Notes: generated by a model not told the origin, from the letters alone. Counted from the stretch's first letter, positions 38,912 through 51,910 are shown. The stretch: DNA of 64,000 nt from Pantoea eucrina (GCF_001691555.1 NZ_MAYN01000008.1:2218766-2282765); one strand, 5' to 3'. A program made the numbers and translations.

Positions 38912-39832
38912 TCAGTCAGCCAGCGCCAGAATGCGCGTCACCAGCTGCGGGAAACTGTAACCCGCCTGCCGCGCTGCCATCGGGACCAGACTATGGCTGG
39001 TCATGCCCGGCGACGTATTTACCTCCAGCAGCTGAAAATCGCCTTTGCTGTCGGTCATGACATCCACACGCCCCCAGCCGCTGCAGCCCAGCGACTGCCA
39101 GGCAGCCAGCACCAGCTTTTGCAGTTCCGCTTCTTTTTCCGCACTCAGACCACTGGGACAGAAGTACTGAGTATCGTCAGAAATGTATTTTGCTTCATAG
39201 TCATAGAAAGCGCTGGCTGTTTTAATTTTAATGGATGGCAGGATTTCTTCCCCGACAATTGCCACGGTATATTCATCACCGCTTAAAAAAGCTTCAATCA
39301 GCACATCATTGTCATGGCGAAATGCTTCATCCAGCGCCGCTGGCAGGCTGTCAGCGTCGTCAACCCGGCTGATACCTACGCTGGATCCTTCACAGCTCGG
39401 CTTAACAAACAGCGGTAAACCCAGCGCCCCGATAGCGTTCACGGTCTGCGCATCGATCCCCTGCTGATACTGTTCACGGGTCAGCCAGACAAATTTGCCT
39501 GACGGCAGTCCCCTGCCCTGCCAGAGCAGCTTGGTTCGCAGTTTATCCATGGTGACAGCAGAAGCCATCACGCCACTGCCCGTATAGGGCAGCTGCATAA
39601 AGTCCAGCACGCCCTGCAGCGTGCCATCTTCACCACCGCGCCCGTGCAGCGCGATAAAGGCTTTGGTAAACCCCTGCTGTTTCAGCGTCAGTACCGATAC
39701 ATCACGGGTATCCACACCGTGCGCATCAATACCCATTTCCTGCAGGCCAGCCAGCACCGCGCTGCCTGACTTTAGTGACACCTCGCGCTCTGCCGAGGTG
39801 CCGCCCATCAATACGGCGACTTTATCAGCCAT
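38912..39832 (-). CDS. ddlB: D-alanine--D-alanine ligase B (DdlB)
   Basis: ATP-grasp ligase making D-Ala-D-Ala for the murein pentapeptide. From the ATG at 39832 it has 306 residues, the E. coli length; the frame continuing to 39919 lies inside murC. Motifs: [14 protein letters not shown] at the N-terminus, [14 protein letters not shown] near 62-75, [13 protein letters not shown] near 143, and the Mg/ATP segment [13 protein letters not shown] near 270. The start overlaps the murC stop by 8 bases, so the two are coupled. Confidence 0.97.
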   Translation of the reverse strand: MADKVAVLMGGTSAEREVSLKSGSAVLAGLQEMGIDAHGVDTRDVSVLTLKQQGFTKAFIALHGRGGEDGTLQGVLDFMQLPYTGSGVMASAVTMDKLRTKLLWQGRGLPSGKFVWLTREQYQQGIDAQTVNAIGALGLPLFVKPSCEGSSVGISRVDDADSLPAALDEAFRHDNDVLIEAFLSGDEYTVAIVGEEILPSIKIKTASAFYDYEAKYISDDTQYFCPSGLSAEKEAELQKLVLAAWQSLGCSGWGRVDVMTDSKGDFQLLEVNTSPGMTSHSLVPMAARQAGYSFPQLVTRILALAD

Positions 39833-41300
39833 GACGCGCCTCCTGACCCGGTACAGTCTGCAGCTGATTATCAGCCAGCCGGCGTGCAATTTTGCCGATA
39901 TTCCCCGCGCCCTGCACAATCACTAAATCATCACCTGATAGCAGGGGGGCCAGCGCATCCGGCAGTGCGTCATGCTCAGCCACCAGAATCGGGTCGACTT
40001 TGCCGCGACTGCGGATCGCACGGCACAGAGAGCGGCTGTCGGCGCCCGGAATCGGTGCCTCTCCGGCCGGATAAACCTCCAGCATTAGCAGCACATCCAC
40101 CTGGGAGAGCACATTGGCAAAATCGTCAAACAGATCGCGGGTGCGGGTATAGCGGTGCGGCTGGAAAACCATCATCAGCTTTTTATCCGGCCAGCCAGCG
40201 CGCGCGGCCTTAATGGTGACATCCACTTCGGTAGGGTGATGACCGTAATCGTCAACCAGCATTGCGCTGCCCGGCTTGCCGTTTACGGCAGCCGTATCAA
40301 ACTCACCCAGCACGTCAAACCGGCGTCCGGTGCCCTGGAAGCTCTCCAGCGCCGCAAGAATGGCCTCATCCTCAATACCCTCTTCGCTGGCGACCGCTAC
40401 GGCCGCCGCGGCGTTAAGAGCATTATGGCGGCCAGGCGCATTCAGGGTGACCTGCAGCAGCGGCTTATCGTGACGGCGCAGAGTAAAATGTCCCTGCGCA
40501 CCGCGCTGCTCATAGTTCTCTACCCGCACATCCGCATCATCGCTGAAGCCGTACGTAGTAATCTGGCGACCCACGCGCGGGATCAGGTCGCGGATCACGA
40601 CATCATCCACGCAAAGCACCGCGCGGCCATAAAACGGCAGGTTGTGCAGGAAATTGATAAAGGTCTGTTTCAGGTTCTCAAAATCGCCCTGATAAGTATC
40701 CATATGATCCGCTTCGATGTTGGTCACAATCGCCACCATCGGCTGCAGATGCAGGAAAGAGGCGTCGCTCTCGTCCGCCTCAGCAATCAGGTAACGGCTG
40801 GTCCCCAGCCGCGCATGCGTGCCTGCCGCTTTCACCAGGCCGCCGTTAACAAAGGTCGGATCCAGCCCGCCTTCCGCATAGATACTGGTGACCATCGCGG
40901 TAGTCGTGGTTTTACCGTGCGTACCGGCAATGGCGATGCCGTGGCGGAAACGCATCAGCTCTGCCAGCATCTCTGCGCGACGGATCACCGGAATACGCTG
41001 CTCGCGGGCAGCCACCAGCTCCGGATTATCCTGCGCCACCGCGGTTGAAACCACGACCACGCTCGCATCGGTGACGTTCTCCGGACGATGGTTAAAATAG
41101 ATAGTCGCCCCCAGCGAAGCGAGATGCTGGGTCACCGGATTGGGCGCCAGATCGGATCCGCTGATGTGATACCCTTCATTCGCCAACACTTCGGCAATAC
41201 CGCCCATGCCGGCACCGCCGATGCCAACAAAGTGGATGTGCCGGACGCGTCGCATCTCGGGCACAATTGAACGCAGTTTTGCCAGTTGTTGTGTATTCAT
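39825..41300 (-). CDS. murC: UDP-N-acetylmuramate--L-alanine ligase (MurC)
   Basis: First Mur ligase, adding L-Ala to UDP-MurNAc; 491 residues, same as E. coli. The N-terminal Rossmann part reads [20 protein letters not shown] near 22-41, the ATP loop [12 protein letters not shown] lies near 125-136, and the glutamate/His cluster [10 protein letters not shown] near 173. The C-terminal domain contains [11 protein letters not shown] near 344. It lies between murG (70-base gap) and ddlB (8-base overlap). Confidence 0.98.
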   Translation of the reverse strand: MNTQQLAKLRSIVPEMRRVRHIHFVGIGGAGMGGIAEVLANEGYHISGSDLAPNPVTQHLASLGATIYFNHRPENVTDASVVVVSTAVAQDNPELVAAREQRIPVIRRAEMLAELMRFRHGIAIAGTHGKTTTTAMVTSIYAEGGLDPTFVNGGLVKAAGTHARLGTSRYLIAEADESDASFLHLQPMVAIVTNIEADHMDTYQGDFENLKQTFINFLHNLPFYGRAVLCVDDVVIRDLIPRVGRQITTYGFSDDADVRVENYEQRGAQGHFTLRRHDKPLLQVTLNAPGRHNALNAAAAVAVASEEGIEDEAILAALESFQGTGRRFDVLGEFDTAAVNGKPGSAMLVDDYGHHPTEVDVTIKAARAGWPDKKLMMVFQPHRYTRTRDLFDDFANVLSQVDVLLMLEVYPAGEAPIPGADSRSLCRAIRSRGKVDPILVAEHDALPDALAPLLSGDDLVIVQGAGNIGKIARRLADNQLQTVPGQEARHG

Positions 41301-41370
41301 CGCTCTCTGTTACCTGTTTTCCTGTTCGCACCCGCATACGGATGCAGGCCTATTCATCAGGCCCGAAAAT

Positions 41371-42429
41371 TTACTTTGCAGCGCGCGCCACTTCACGGGC
41401 AACGCGTTCGGTGGCATCCGGGATCGCAACCTGACGGGCCTGTTCAGCCATGGTCAGCAGCGTCGCGCGGTCCCACTGGCGCAGCGTCTCCGCTACCCCT
41501 TCCGCAGTGAACTGCGGCTGCTCAAAAATTTTGGCCGCGCCCGCGTTTTCCAGCGGCAGCGCATTCCAGTATTGCTGGCGATCTTTATGCTGAAACGGCA
41601 CGAAAATAGCCGGCAGACCTGCCGCCGCAATTTCGCTGACCGTCAGCGCACCTGAACGACATACCACCACGTCCGCCCAGGCGTAGGCAGCGGCCATATC
41701 GTCGATAAACTCGGTAACCTTATGCTGTGGCTGACCCGCAGCCTGATACGCCTGCTGCACTATCGCCTGGCCGCCTCGGCCAGTCTGATGCCAGAGGGTA
41801 ATGGCATCGCCCAGTTCGGCAGCAACCTGGGGCAGCGTCTGATTCAGGATCCGTGCGCCCTGACTGCCGCCAACAACCAGCACCCGCAGCGGGCCGCTGC
41901 GATCGCGCAGGCGTTCAGCCGGCGACGGCAGCGCCAGCACATCGGTACGCACCGGGTTACCGACGATATCCGCCGCCGGAAACGCACCGGGAAACGCCTG
42001 CATCACTTTAGTGGCAATTTTTGCCAGCCATTTGTTGGTGAGTCCCGCGATACCGTTCTGCTCGTGAAGCACCACCGGGATACCGCAACTCCATGCCGCC
42101 AGACCACCCGGCCCGGAGACATAGCCACCCATGCCCAGCACCACGTCGGGCTGCCACTGTTTCATGATGCGGCGGGCCTGACGCCAGGCGTTGATAATAC
42201 GCACCGGGGCCAGCAGCAGCGCTTTGATGCCTTTGCCACGCAGTCCGCTGATGCGAATGAAGTCGATCTCAATGCCGTGTTTTGGCACCAGATCCGCTTC
42301 CATCCGGTCAGCCGTTCCCAGCCAGCGTACCTGCCAGCCCTGCTCCATCAGATGATGTGCCACGGCCAGGCCGGGAAACACGTGTCCGCCGGTTCCGCCA
42401 GCCATGACCATCAGCCGTTTGCTACTCAT
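41371..42429 (-). CDS. murG: lipid II synthase, UDP-GlcNAc transferase (MurG)
   Basis: Peripheral inner-membrane GT-B glycosyltransferase converting lipid I to lipid II; 352 residues (355 in E. coli). Glycine-rich loops [16 protein letters not shown] near the start and [14 protein letters not shown] near 190 are the signature. The donor-site segment [20 protein letters not shown] lies near 259-278. The start overlaps ftsW by 4 bases. A short gap of 70 bases separates it from murC. Confidence 0.97.
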   Translation of the reverse strand: MSSKRLMVMAGGTGGHVFPGLAVAHHLMEQGWQVRWLGTADRMEADLVPKHGIEIDFIRISGLRGKGIKALLLAPVRIINAWRQARRIMKQWQPDVVLGMGGYVSGPGGLAAWSCGIPVVLHEQNGIAGLTNKWLAKIATKVMQAFPGAFPAADIVGNPVRTDVLALPSPAERLRDRSGPLRVLVVGGSQGARILNQTLPQVAAELGDAITLWHQTGRGGQAIVQQAYQAAGQPQHKVTEFIDDMAAAYAWADVVVCRSGALTVSEIAAAGLPAIFVPFQHKDRQQYWNALPLENAGAAKIFEQPQFTAEGVAETLRQWDRATLLTMAEQARQVAIPDATERVAREVARAAK

Positions 42430-43640
42430 CGGGCACCTCGGGTAAACGCCTGCGCTTTCGCGAGGCGCGTTTCATAATCGATACGCAGTAAAAATACGAT
42501 GGCGGTCGACATAATAATCAGACTCGAGCCCCCGTAACTGATCAGCGGCAGCGTCAGGCCTTTTGTCGGCAGCATACCGGCTGCCGCACCGACATTAACC
42601 AGCGCCTGGAAGCTAAACCAGACGCCAATTGAACAGGCGAGAAAGCCGGAAAAGCGCTGGTCAAGTTCAAGGGCGCGACGGCCGATCGACATCGCGCGAA
42701 AAGCGACGAAGAATACCATTAACAGGGCTAAAACCACACCGACATAACCGAGCTCTTCGCCGATTATCGAGAAGATAAAATCGGTGTGCGCCTCCGGCAG
42801 ATACTCCAGCTTCTGCACGGAATTCCCCAGCCCCTGCCCCCAGAATTCACCGCGGCCAAACGCCATCAGCGACTGCGTCAGCTGATAGCCGCTGCCAAAC
42901 GGATCTTCCCAGGGATTCCAGAACGAGGTGACGCGGCGCATACGATAGGGTTCGGCGATAATCAGCAGCACCACGGCAAAGATCCCGGAGCCGATAATCG
43001 CAAGGAATTGCCACAGTTTGGCGCCCGCGAGGAACAGCATCGCCAGCGTGGTCACAAACAGCACCACCACCGTTCCGAGGTCCGGCTGCGCCAGCAGCAG
43101 TACGGCGAGGATCACCATCACGCCCATCGGCTTACAGAAACCCCAGAAGTTATTACGCACCTCTTCCACTTTACGCACCAGATAACTGGCGAGATAGCAG
43201 AACAGGGAGAGCTTTGAGAGTTCCGCAGGCTGAATACGCAGCGGCCCCAGCGCAATCCAGCGCGATGCACCGTTAACCGAGCTGCCCACGACCAGTACAA
43301 TCAGCAGCATCAGCACCGACGCTACCAGCATGGCGTTGCTGTAGCGCTGCCAGAAATCCATCGGAATACGCAGGGTAACCAGCGCCATACCGAGTGCCAG
43401 CAGGATATAAAACGCATCGCGCTTGGCAAAATAAAAGGGATCGTCGTTCAGACGCTGTCCTACCGGCATGGAGGCAGACGTCACCATGACAAACCCGATA
43501 ATGGCCAGACCAAACGTCAGCCATAAAAGCGTGCGATCGTAAAGCACCACCGGCGCATCGTCGCCGTCGCGCGCGCCCATGACCCAGTCGCGCAGACGCA
43601 CGGACAGGAAACTGGCAAGGGCAGTTCCGGGTATACGCAT
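42426..43640 (-). CDS. ftsW: septal peptidoglycan glycosyltransferase FtsW (SEDS)
   Basis: Polytopic SEDS protein with about ten helices that polymerises lipid II with FtsI at the septum; 404 residues, about ten fewer than E. coli, the difference being in the cytoplasmic N-terminus. Conserved parts: [20 protein letters not shown] near residue 34, [18 protein letters not shown] near 137, [18 protein letters not shown] near 280 (catalytic Asp by homology), and [12 protein letters not shown] near 365. It abuts murD (1-base overlap) and overlaps murG. Confidence 0.96.
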   Translation of the reverse strand: MRIPGTALASFLSVRLRDWVMGARDGDDAPVVLYDRTLLWLTFGLAIIGFVMVTSASMPVGQRLNDDPFYFAKRDAFYILLALGMALVTLRIPMDFWQRYSNAMLVASVLMLLIVLVVGSSVNGASRWIALGPLRIQPAELSKLSLFCYLASYLVRKVEEVRNNFWGFCKPMGVMVILAVLLLAQPDLGTVVVLFVTTLAMLFLAGAKLWQFLAIIGSGIFAVVLLIIAEPYRMRRVTSFWNPWEDPFGSGYQLTQSLMAFGRGEFWGQGLGNSVQKLEYLPEAHTDFIFSIIGEELGYVGVVLALLMVFFVAFRAMSIGRRALELDQRFSGFLACSIGVWFSFQALVNVGAAAGMLPTKGLTLPLISYGGSSLIIMSTAIVFLLRIDYETRLAKAQAFTRGAR

Positions 43641-44956
43641 CAGCCTGACTCCTTCGCCAGCTGCGCGAAGAGATCGCCGCGCTGCTCAAAATTACGAAAC
43701 TGATCGAGGCTGGCACAGGCGGGCGAAAGCAGCACCATGTCACCAGCCTGAGCCGCCGCGGCAATCTGTGCGACCGCCTGCTGCAGCGTTTCGGTTCGTG
43801 TCGCCACGTCTGGTCGCAGTGCGGCCAGCGCATCGCCATCGCGGCCAAAGCAGAACAAACGGACATTGTCGCCCTGCAGATAACGCGCAAGCGGAGAGAA
43901 ATCCGCGCCTTTACCATCGCCGCCGAGCAGCAGCCAGAGCGTACCCGCTACCTGCAGCCCCTGCAGCGCCGCTTCGGTACTGCCAACGTTGGTGGCTTTG
44001 GAGTCGTTGATCCAGCGCACTCCGCGCGCTTCATGCACTAACTGGAAGCGGTGCGGCAGACCGCTATAGGTCGTCAGCGCTTTCAGGCTCGACGCGCGCG
44101 GGATAGCCACTGCATCCGCCAGCGCCAGCGCAGCCAGCGCATTGGTGTAATTGTGCTGCCCCACCAGCTTCATCTCAGCGGTGTTCAGGATCTTTTCGCC
44201 GCGAGCGCGCAGCCAGGTGCTGCCCTGCTGCCGGGTCAGATGATAATCGCCCAGGTCGACGCCAAAGCTGATACAGCGCCGATCGGCACCGCGGACCGGC
44301 ATGGTCAGGCCATCATCGGCATTGACGACACAAATCGCTGCGTTTTCATAAATACGTAACTTGGCGGCGCGATACTGCTGCATACCCAGCGGATAGCGAT
44401 CCATATGATCTTCGGTCACGTTGAGGATCGTAGCCGCCGCCGCTTTCAGACTGTGTGTTGTTTCCAGCTGAAAGCTGGAGAGCTCAAGAACATAGAGCTG
44501 CGCGGGCGATTTCAGCAGCGTCAGCGCCGGCAGGCCAATGTTGCCCCCGACGCCCACAGCCCAGCCCGCTGCACGGGCCATTTCGCCCACCAGCGTCGTG
44601 ACCGTACTTTTACCGTTGGAGCCGGTGATGGCTACCACCGGCGCCTGCGCTTCACGGCAGAAAAGCTCAATATCTCCCACAATCTCAATTCCGGCGTCCG
44701 CTGCTTCGCTCAGGGCCGGATGCGCCAGCGCAATGCCGGGGCTGGCCACGATCAGATCGGCGGCCATCAGCCAGTCGCTGTTGATACTGCCGGTATGACA
44801 CGCCACCTGCGCCGGCAGCTTATCCTGGCCGGGTGGTGAGACGCGGGTATCCATAACGCGCGGCGTCACGCCCTGCCCCAGGAAGAAATCGACACAGGAG
44901 AGGCCGGTAATACCCAGCCCGATAATGACAACGTTTCTGCCCCGATAGTCAGCCAT
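43640..44956 (-). CDS. murD: UDP-N-acetylmuramoyl-L-alanine--D-glutamate ligase (MurD)
   Basis: Second Mur ligase, adding D-Glu; 438 residues as in E. coli. The UDP-binding Rossmann start [18 protein letters not shown] lies near residues 9-26, the ATP loop [13 protein letters not shown] near 110-122, and the carbamylated-lysine region follows near 198. [13 protein letters not shown] near 315 and [10 protein letters not shown] near 415 are typical C-terminal motifs. It follows mraY by two bases. Confidence 0.97.
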   Translation of the reverse strand: MADYRGRNVVIIGLGITGLSCVDFFLGQGVTPRVMDTRVSPPGQDKLPAQVACHTGSINSDWLMAADLIVASPGIALAHPALSEAADAGIEIVGDIELFCREAQAPVVAITGSNGKSTVTTLVGEMARAAGWAVGVGGNIGLPALTLLKSPAQLYVLELSSFQLETTHSLKAAAATILNVTEDHMDRYPLGMQQYRAAKLRIYENAAICVVNADDGLTMPVRGADRRCISFGVDLGDYHLTRQQGSTWLRARGEKILNTAEMKLVGQHNYTNALAALALADAVAIPRASSLKALTTYSGLPHRFQLVHEARGVRWINDSKATNVGSTEAALQGLQVAGTLWLLLGGDGKGADFSPLARYLQGDNVRLFCFGRDGDALAALRPDVATRTETLQQAVAQIAAAAQAGDMVLLSPACASLDQFRNFEQRGDLFAQLAKESG

Positions 44957-44958
44957 GA

Positions 44959-46041
44959 TTAACGCACCTTCAGCGTAGCCAGGCCAATCAGCACCAGCAT
45001 CAGCGAAATAATCCAGAAGCGCACGATAACGCGCGGCTCCGGCCAGCCCTTGAGTTCATAGTGGTGATGAATAGGTGCCATGCGGAAAATACGCTGGCCG
45101 CGCAGTTTAAAGGAGCCGACCTGCAGGATCACCGACAGCGTTTCAACCACAAACACGCCACCCATGATCACCAGCAGAAACTCCTGACGCAGCAGCACCG
45201 CCAGCGTGCCGAGCGCGCCGCCCAGCGCCAGTGACCCTACGTCACCCATGAAAACCTGCGCCGGATAGGTGTTAAACCACAGGAAACCGAGCCCGGCCCC
45301 GACGATCGCAGTACAGACAATCACCAGTTCACCGGCATGGCGCAGATAGGGAATGTGCAGATACTCAGCAAACTTCACGTTGCCGGTTGCCCAGGCGACC
45401 AGCGCAAAGCCAGCGGCGACAAACACCGTTGGCATAATCGCCAGGCCATCGAGACCATCGGTAAGGTTCACGGCGTTACCGGTGCCCACAATAACGAAGT
45501 AGGCCAGCACCACATAAAACAGTCCCAGCTGCGGCATCACATCTTTAAAGAAGGGCACGACCAGCTGGGTAGCAGGCGTATCTTTGCCGGCCACAAACAG
45601 CGCAAATGCCACACCCAGTGAGATCACCGACATCCAGAAATATTTCCAGCGCGCGATGAGTCCTTTGGTATCTTTGCGCACCACTTTACGGTAGTCGTCA
45701 ACAAAGCCAATGGCGCCAAAGCCCAGCAGGACCACCAGTACACACCAGACGTAGGGATTAGAGGGATAGGCCCACATCAGTACGGAGATCGTGATTGACG
45801 TCAGGATCATAATGCCGCCCATGGTCGGCGTGCCGCGTTTGCTGAAATGCGACTCCGGGCCATCATTACGTACCACCTGGCCAATCTGCAGCTTCTGCAG
45901 CCAGGCGATCAGGCGCGGTCCCATCCATAATGAGATAAACAGAGCGGTCAGCAGGCTGACAATGGCGCGAAACGTCAGATAGGAAAAGACGTTAAAACCG
46001 GAATAAAATGCGACCAGATGTTCGGCCAGCCAGACTAGCAT
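44959..46041 (-). CDS. mraY: phospho-MurNAc-pentapeptide translocase (MraY)
   Basis: Integral membrane enzyme with ten helices that transfers phospho-MurNAc-pentapeptide to undecaprenyl phosphate, giving lipid I; 360 residues as in E. coli. Catalytic motifs: [17 protein letters not shown] near 113-129 (Asp pair), [13 protein letters not shown] near 255 and a late [15 protein letters not shown] near 320 (His triad). Its start overlaps the murF stop by 7 bases. Confidence 0.98.
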   Translation of the reverse strand: MLVWLAEHLVAFYSGFNVFSYLTFRAIVSLLTALFISLWMGPRLIAWLQKLQIGQVVRNDGPESHFSKRGTPTMGGIMILTSITISVLMWAYPSNPYVWCVLVVLLGFGAIGFVDDYRKVVRKDTKGLIARWKYFWMSVISLGVAFALFVAGKDTPATQLVVPFFKDVMPQLGLFYVVLAYFVIVGTGNAVNLTDGLDGLAIMPTVFVAAGFALVAWATGNVKFAEYLHIPYLRHAGELVIVCTAIVGAGLGFLWFNTYPAQVFMGDVGSLALGGALGTLAVLLRQEFLLVIMGGVFVVETLSVILQVGSFKLRGQRIFRMAPIHHHYELKGWPEPRVIVRFWIISLMLVLIGLATLKVR

Positions 46042-47396
46042 GTTCCTTTCTCCTTCAGTCCCTGTACTACCTGCTCCATGGCGGCACTACGTGAACCTTT
46101 AACTAAAATAGTGATCTCAGGATGCTGCGCGAGCAGCGCCTGCAGATGCGCGATCAGTGCGGCTTTGCTGGCAAAATGCTGTCCTTTGCCGCTGCTGTCG
46201 CTGATAAAATGGCTGAGCTGCCCCGTGCTGAGCACGGCGTCCACGCCAGCAGCGAGTGCTGCGGCACCCACCTGACGGTGGCACGCTTCCGCTTCGTCAC
46301 CCAGCTCGCCCATGTCCCCCACCACCATAACGCGGAAGCCTGGCATCTCACCCAGCACCTGCGCAGCGGCCGTCATCGATCCCACGTTCGCGTTATAGCT
46401 GTCATCCAGCAGCAGCTGTGTTGCCGAGAGACGAACCGGGAACAGACGTCCCGGCACCGGCTGCAGCGTTTTCAGGCCAGCCTGAATAGCCGTCAGTGGC
46501 GCATCTACCGACAGGGCCAGCGCCGCAGCGGCCAGCGCGTTAGCGATATTGTGGCGGCCCGGCAGCGGCAGTTCGATAGCGATCTCTCCGCGCGGCGTGT
46601 GCAGCGTAAAGCAGGTCACGTCAGGTCGCAGTACGATATCGCTGGCGCGAAACTCCGCGTCCGTCAGCGGTTGTGGCGAAAAGTGCCACAGCGTTCTGCC
46701 GGCAAAATAGGGCTGCCAGTTAGGGAGATCGTGACTGTCCGCGTTCACAATGGCCGTGCCGTGCAGCGGCAAACCGGCAAAAATTTCGCCTTTCGCTTTC
46801 GCCACGCCTGCCAGTGAACCAAAGCCTTCGAGGTGAGCCGCCGCCAGGTTGTTGACCAGCGCGGTCTCCGGCTGCACCAGCGCGGTGGTATAGGCTATTT
46901 CACCCTGGTGGTTAGCGCCCAGTTCAATGACTGCGTACTGATGTGCCGGCGTCAGGCGCAGCAGCGTCATCGGCACGCCGTAGTCGTTGTTCAGGTTACC
47001 GGCAGTGTAGAGCGTTTCACCGCACTGGCGTAAAATCGCCGCCGTCATCTCTTTCACTGAGGTTTTACCCGAGGAGCCGGTCAGCGCAACAACGCGCGCA
47101 GCTGACTGCTGGCGTACCCAGGCACCAAGCTGGCCGAACGCAATGCGCGTGTCAGCCACCACCACCTGTGGCAGCGCAACCGGTAACGGCCGGCTGACCA
47201 GCAGCGCCTGCGCACCGCTGTTCATCGCCTGTTCAGCAAAATCGTGCGCATCAAAACGCTCACCCACCAGCGCCACAAACAGGCAGCCTGGCGTGATTTT
47301 ACGGGTGTCAGTGGTGACTTCATGCAGGGTTGCATCGCTGCCGTGCAGCGTGCCGCCGCTGATGTCAGCCAGCGTTTGCAGCGTAATCGGGATCAT
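46035..47396 (-). CDS. murF: UDP-MurNAc-tripeptide--D-alanyl-D-alanine ligase (MurF)
   Basis: Last cytoplasmic Mur ligase, attaching D-Ala-D-Ala (made by DdlB); 453 residues (452 in E. coli). The ATP loop [14 protein letters not shown] lies near 104-117, the His/Asn motif [14 protein letters not shown] near 154, [16 protein letters not shown] near 277, and [18 protein letters not shown] near 332. The C-terminus [16 protein letters not shown] is conserved. It overlaps murE by 4 bases and mraY by 7. Confidence 0.97.
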   Translation of the reverse strand: MIPITLQTLADISGGTLHGSDATLHEVTTDTRKITPGCLFVALVGERFDAHDFAEQAMNSGAQALLVSRPLPVALPQVVVADTRIAFGQLGAWVRQQSAARVVALTGSSGKTSVKEMTAAILRQCGETLYTAGNLNNDYGVPMTLLRLTPAHQYAVIELGANHQGEIAYTTALVQPETALVNNLAAAHLEGFGSLAGVAKAKGEIFAGLPLHGTAIVNADSHDLPNWQPYFAGRTLWHFSPQPLTDAEFRASDIVLRPDVTCFTLHTPRGEIAIELPLPGRHNIANALAAAALALSVDAPLTAIQAGLKTLQPVPGRLFPVRLSATQLLLDDSYNANVGSMTAAAQVLGEMPGFRVMVVGDMGELGDEAEACHRQVGAAALAAGVDAVLSTGQLSHFISDSSGKGQHFASKAALIAHLQALLAQHPEITILVKGSRSAAMEQVVQGLKEKGTC

Positions 47397-48880
47397 GCCA
47401 TTACTCCCAGCAGTCGGGCGACCGTATCGCGGTCCGAGTAGTCGAGACGACGATTGCCAATAATCTGATAATCCTCATGTCCCTTACCGGCGACGAGCAC
47501 GATATCGTCAGCTTTCGCCTGCATCACGGCACTGGTCACCGCCTGTGCCCGGCCTGGCACCACGCGCGCGCGGCCAGGATCAAGCAGCCCGGTCAGAATA
47601 TCGTCCACAATCGCGGCGGGTTCTTCGCTGCGCGGGTTGTCATCGGTGATCACCACAACGTCAGCAAACTGTTCAGCAATCGCCCCCATCAGCGGACGCT
47701 TGCCTTTGTCGCGATCGCCGCCGCAGCCGAAGACGCACCAGAGCTGGCCCTTACAGTGCAGACGCGCCGCTTCCAGCGCTTTCTCCAGCGCATCCGGAGT
47801 ATGCGCATAATCCACCACAACGGTGGCTTTGCCCGGTGCGCTGAATACTTCCATGCGGCCGCATACCGGCTGCAGTTCTGCAGCGGTTGCCACTAAGGTT
47901 TCCAGCGGATAGTCCATGGTCAGCAGCGTAGCCAGCGCCAGCAGCAGATTGCTGACGTTAAAAGCGCCCATCAGGCGGCTGTTGAACGTGCCTTCACCCC
48001 AGCTGGAGCTGAAGCGTACGCGTGCACCATTGTCGTGGTACGTAACCTCAGTGGCGTTGAGCCAGCGCCCGTGCCAGCTGGCTGGCAGGTTATTTTCCAT
48101 GGTTACGGCGACCGCATCGGGCAATTGCTGCAGCCAGCGGTAGCCGGTCTCATCATCAGCATTGATGATTGCGTCACCAATCTGATGTTCAGAAAAGAGC
48201 AGCCACTTGGCTGACTCATAGCTTTGCATGTCGCCATGGTAGTCGAGATGATCGCGGCTCAGGTTAGTAAACACCGCAGCAGCAAACGGTAATGCCGCTA
48301 CGCGGTGCTGTACCAGACCGTGCGACGAGACTTCCATCGCCGTCAGGGTAGCACCCTGCCCGACTAAGTCGTGCAGAATATGCTGAACCTCAACCGCCGA
48401 TCCGGTGGTGTTCTCTGCTGGCAGCAGCTGGCCATACAGACCATTACCCACGGTGCCCATAACTGCGCCCGTCTCGCCCAGCAGATTAGCCCACTGCGCG
48501 ATCAGCTGGGTGGTCGTGGTCTTGCCGTTTGTTCCGGTCACGCCTGCCAGCTTCAGCTTGTTGCCCGGCTGCTGATAAAAACGCCCCGCCAGCGCCGAGA
48601 GGCGCTGCGGCAGCTGCGCCAGATAGATCACCGGCACGCCGTGTATTTCACGGATATCGCCGTCGCTGGCTTCGCCTTCCGCTTCGGCAATCACAGCAGC
48701 AACGCCCTGCGCAATGGCCTGCGGGATAAAGCGCCGGCCATCTGCATGATGGCCCGCTACGGCGATAAACAGATCGCCGGCCGCCGCCGCGCGGCTGTCC
48801 AGCGTCATGTCACGAAGGGGACGCGCCGGCGCGCCAGCCACCCAGGGGGCCAGTAAGTCGCGCAGGTTACGATCTGTCAC
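47393..48880 (-). CDS. murE: UDP-MurNAc-tripeptide synthetase, meso-DAP adding (MurE)
   Basis: Adds meso-diaminopimelate to UDP-MurNAc-dipeptide. The start is set at the GTG at 48880 (AGG 6 bases upstream), giving 495 residues and [12 protein letters not shown] at the N-terminus, with a 14-base overlap into ftsI exactly as in E. coli; an ATG at 48892 would add four residues. ATP loop [14 protein letters not shown] near 113; the DAP-specificity motif DDNPRSEEP near 412 is intact, marking meso-DAP rather than lysine use. [15 protein letters not shown] is near 383. Confidence 0.96.
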   Translation of the reverse strand: MTDRNLRDLLAPWVAGAPARPLRDMTLDSRAAAAGDLFIAVAGHHADGRRFIPQAIAQGVAAVIAEAEGEASDGDIREIHGVPVIYLAQLPQRLSALAGRFYQQPGNKLKLAGVTGTNGKTTTTQLIAQWANLLGETGAVMGTVGNGLYGQLLPAENTTGSAVEVQHILHDLVGQGATLTAMEVSSHGLVQHRVAALPFAAAVFTNLSRDHLDYHGDMQSYESAKWLLFSEHQIGDAIINADDETGYRWLQQLPDAVAVTMENNLPASWHGRWLNATEVTYHDNGARVRFSSSWGEGTFNSRLMGAFNVSNLLLALATLLTMDYPLETLVATAAELQPVCGRMEVFSAPGKATVVVDYAHTPDALEKALEAARLHCKGQLWCVFGCGGDRDKGKRPLMGAIAEQFADVVVITDDNPRSEEPAAIVDDILTGLLDPGRARVVPGRAQAVTSAVMQAKADDIVLVAGKGHEDYQIIGNRRLDYSDRDTVARLLGVMA

Positions 48881-50633
48881 TTGATGCCTCATTTCTGTTC
48901 TTCACTAATTCGTTTTTGTCCACGACAGGCAGTGCATCCGGCTCAATATTCATGGTGCGTAATACGCCGCCCATAATGGCGCCAAACACCGGCGCAGAGA
49001 CTGCACCGCCATAATATTTACCGGCCTGCGGATCGTTAATCACCACGACCAGCGCAAAACGCGGCTGACTGGCGGGCGCCACACCGGCGGTGTAGGCGAT
49101 ATATTTATTGACGTAGCGGCCATCGGGACCCACTTTTTTCGCGGTGCCGGTTTTAATCGCAATGCGATATCCTTTGATAGCGGCTTTTACACCACCACCG
49201 CCAGGCAGCGCCACGCTCTCCATCATATGCATCACCGTTCTGACCAGGTTCTCCGGAAAGACGCGCTCACCCGCAACCGGCGGATCCACTTTGGTAATGG
49301 AGAGGGGACGATTGATGCCATAGCTGCCAATCGTTGCGTAGACTCGCGCTAACTGTAACGGCGTTACCATTAGCCCGTAGCCGAAAGAGAAGGTGGCCCT
49401 CTCTATGTCAGACCACCGTTGTTTTTGAGGGTATAAGCCACTGCTTTCCCCGACCAGCCCCAAATTGGTCGGTTTTCCCAGTCCAAAGCGCGCGTAAGTC
49501 TCTACCAGCGCTGAGGAGGGCATCGCTAACGCCAGACGTGAAACTCCGACGTTACTCGACTTCTGCAAGACCCCGGTCAGGGTCAGTTCGTTATAGCGTG
49601 CCACGTCTTTGATCTCATGACCGTTTACGCGGTACGGCACGGTATTCAGTACGCTGTTCTCTTTCACCACCCCACGCTGCAGCGCGGTCATCACCACCAT
49701 GGGTTTCACCGTTGAACCGGGCTCAAAAATATCGGTGATGGCGCGGTTACGCATGACATCTTTTGGCGTATTACTGAGGTTATTCGGGTTGTAAGCAGGG
49801 CTGTTTGCCATTGCCAGCACTTCACCGGTGCTGACATCAACCAGCACCGCCGTGCCCGACTCCGCTTTGTTAAAGGCGACCGCATTGTTGAGTTCGCGAT
49901 ACACCAGCGCCTGCAGCCGCTCATCAATACTCAGCGTCAGATTGTGTGCAGCACGGCTGTCGACCGACGAGATATCTTCAATCACGCGCCCGAAGCGATC
50001 TTTACGCACCGTCCGCTCGCCTGGCGCGCCCGTCAGCCATTTATCGAAGCTTTTCTCAATCCCTTCGATGCCCTGTCCGTCAATGTTGGTGAAACCAATC
50101 AGATGCGCAGTGACCTGACCGGCCGGATAGTAGCGGCGCGACTCCTGACGCAGATAAATACCCGGCAGCTTCAGTTTTTTCACATAGTCGCCAATGGCCG
50201 GGTTAACCTGACGCGCCAGATAGATGAAGCGCCCTTTGGGATTAGCGTTGATGCGTGCGGCCAGCTGATCCAGCGGGATCGACAGCGCATCTGAGAGCGC
50301 TTTCCAGCGGCTGTCCAGAGTAACGCCGCCGTGACCAATCAGCTCTTTGGGATCGGCCCAGATAGCATTGACCGGCACGCTGACGGCCAGCGGACGTCCG
50401 GCGCGGTCGCTGATCATGCCACGCGCTGTCGGTACTTCCTGCACGCGCAGCGAGCGCAGATCGCCCTCTTTAACCAGCCGATCGGGCTTGATTACCTGCA
50501 GCCAGGCGACGCGCGACAGCAGCCCACCCAGCGCCAGTAAAATACAGCCGCACAGCAAAGCAAAACGCCAGCTTACAAAGCTGGCCTTATCTTCCTGTTT
50601 TTTTAACTTCAGCGTTTTGCCTGCGCCGCTCAT
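48867..50633 (-). CDS. ftsI: septal transpeptidase FtsI (PBP3)
   Basis: Class B penicillin-binding protein crosslinking septal murein with FtsW; 588 residues, as in E. coli, from the ATG at 50633 (a frame to 50687 lies inside ftsL). A cytoplasmic tail is followed by one membrane helix ([20 protein letters not shown], about 23-42), the pedestal domain ([14 protein letters not shown]), and the transpeptidase domain with EPGSTVKP (Ser307 by equal-length alignment), SSN near 359-361 and KTGTAKKV near 494. The C-terminus is shortened or altered after DALPVVDK, as usual for this processed tail. Confidence 0.97.
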   Translation of the reverse strand: MSGAGKTLKLKKQEDKASFVSWRFALLCGCILLALGGLLSRVAWLQVIKPDRLVKEGDLRSLRVQEVPTARGMISDRAGRPLAVSVPVNAIWADPKELIGHGGVTLDSRWKALSDALSIPLDQLAARINANPKGRFIYLARQVNPAIGDYVKKLKLPGIYLRQESRRYYPAGQVTAHLIGFTNIDGQGIEGIEKSFDKWLTGAPGERTVRKDRFGRVIEDISSVDSRAAHNLTLSIDERLQALVYRELNNAVAFNKAESGTAVLVDVSTGEVLAMANSPAYNPNNLSNTPKDVMRNRAITDIFEPGSTVKPMVVMTALQRGVVKENSVLNTVPYRVNGHEIKDVARYNELTLTGVLQKSSNVGVSRLALAMPSSALVETYARFGLGKPTNLGLVGESSGLYPQKQRWSDIERATFSFGYGLMVTPLQLARVYATIGSYGINRPLSITKVDPPVAGERVFPENLVRTVMHMMESVALPGGGGVKAAIKGYRIAIKTGTAKKVGPDGRYVNKYIAYTAGVAPASQPRFALVVVINDPQAGKYYGGAVSAPVFGAIMGGVLRTMNIEPDALPVVDKNELVKNRNEASSDRS

Positions 50634-50649
50634 TGAGGTCTGCGATTCC

Positions 50650-50970
50650 TTATTTCTGCACCACAATATTTTCCTGAGAAGGATCAACGTGCCGCAGCTG
50701 CAGCTTATCGGTTGCGATCCGCTCTACCCGGCTGTGATCGCCAAGCGCGTTCTCTTCCAGAATCAGGTTACGCCATTCGATATCCAGCGCATCACGCTCC
50801 AGCACCAGCTGTTCGCGCTGCGCCGTTAACAGGCGCGTTTTATGTGTTGTGGTCACGACCAGTACAGAAGAGACCAGTACGGCAATCAGTAACAACACCG
50901 GGATCTTGCCAAAGCGCAGCAGGTCTCCGCCGATCACGCCGGGCAGACTGTGCCGCTCATTGCCAATCAT
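50650..50970 (-). CDS. ftsL: divisome protein FtsL
   Basis: Small bitopic membrane protein that forms the FtsQLB complex and activates FtsWI. It has 106 residues (121 in E. coli); the missing part is the variable cytoplasmic N-terminus before [20 protein letters not shown]. One membrane helix [19 protein letters not shown] is followed by a leucine-zipper-like coiled coil ([20 protein letters not shown]) and the constriction-control region. The ORF begins ATGATTGGC; its start overlaps the rsmH stop by 4 bases. Confidence 0.94.
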   Translation of the reverse strand: MIGNERHSLPGVIGGDLLRFGKIPVLLLIAVLVSSVLVVTTTHKTRLLTAQREQLVLERDALDIEWRNLILEENALGDHSRVERIATDKLQLRHVDPSQENIVVQK

Positions 50971-51908
50971 GGCGCGGTCCTTTCAGCAATACGCAGCACC
51001 GAGCTGCGCGCACGCGGGTTTTCCCGCACTTCTGCTTCACCCGGGATCAGTTTGCCCAGCGTTTTCAGCTCGCGTCCGCCCAGCGCTTTCAGCTGGCTTT
51101 CCGTCATCGGAATACCCGCCGGAACCTGCGGACCGCGGCTTTGATCGCGCATAAAACGTTTCACCAGGCGATCTTCAAGAGAATGGAAGCTGATGATGGA
51201 TAAACGGCCGCCCGGGGCCAGAACAGAAAGCGCGCCTTTAAGAGCGGTATCAATCTCTTCCAGCTCGCTGTTAATCCAGATACGAATAGCCTGAAAGCTG
51301 CGCGTAGCCGGGTGCTTAAATTTGTCTTTGACCGGGGTCGCTGCGGCAATGACGTCAGCCAGCTCTTTGGTGCGCGTCATCGGTTGTTCCCGATTACGCT
51401 CTGTGATGGCACGTGCAATACGCTTTGCGAAACGCTCTTCACCGTATGTTTTCAGCACAAAGGCGATATCAGCTTCTTCTGCGTGCAGCAGCCACTCAGC
51501 AGCAGAGTGACCTCGCGTGGGATCCATGCGCATATCCAGCGGACCGTCGCGCATAAACGAGAAGCCGCGTTCGGCGTCGTCCAGCTGCGGCGAAGAGACG
51601 CCCAGATCAAGCAGGACGCCACTGATTTTCCCGGTTAGCCCGCGCGCGTCGACATAATCTGCCAGCGCTGAAAAAGGGCCGTGCACAATGGAAAAGCGCG
51701 GATCGTTGATCTCAGCGGCCGCCGCAATTGCCTGCGGATCGCGATCGATGGCCAGCAGCTGTCCATTCTCGCCAAGCTGCGAAAGGATCAGGCGTGAGTG
51801 GCCACCGCGACCAAAGGTGCCGTCAATGTAAATGCCGTCTTCCCTGATATTAAGGCCGTTTACCGCCTCATCCAGCAGCACCGTGGTATGTTTAAAATTT
51901 TCCTGCAT
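50967..51908 (-). CDS. rsmH: 16S rRNA m4C1402 methyltransferase RsmH (MraW)
   Basis: SAM-dependent methyltransferase modifying N4 of C1402 in the ribosomal P site; 313 residues as in E. coli. The SAM motif [19 protein letters not shown] lies near 27-45, and [18 protein letters not shown] near 101 and [14 protein letters not shown] near 216 are the family signatures. The ATG is 2 bases after mraZ, and the gene overlaps ftsL, so it is embedded in the dcw operon. Confidence 0.97.
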   Translation of the reverse strand: MQENFKHTTVLLDEAVNGLNIREDGIYIDGTFGRGGHSRLILSQLGENGQLLAIDRDPQAIAAAAEINDPRFSIVHGPFSALADYVDARGLTGKISGVLLDLGVSSPQLDDAERGFSFMRDGPLDMRMDPTRGHSAAEWLLHAEEADIAFVLKTYGEERFAKRIARAITERNREQPMTRTKELADVIAAATPVKDKFKHPATRSFQAIRIWINSELEEIDTALKGALSVLAPGGRLSIISFHSLEDRLVKRFMRDQSRGPQVPAGIPMTESQLKALGGRELKTLGKLIPGEAEVRENPRARSSVLRIAERTAP

Positions 51909-51910
51909 AG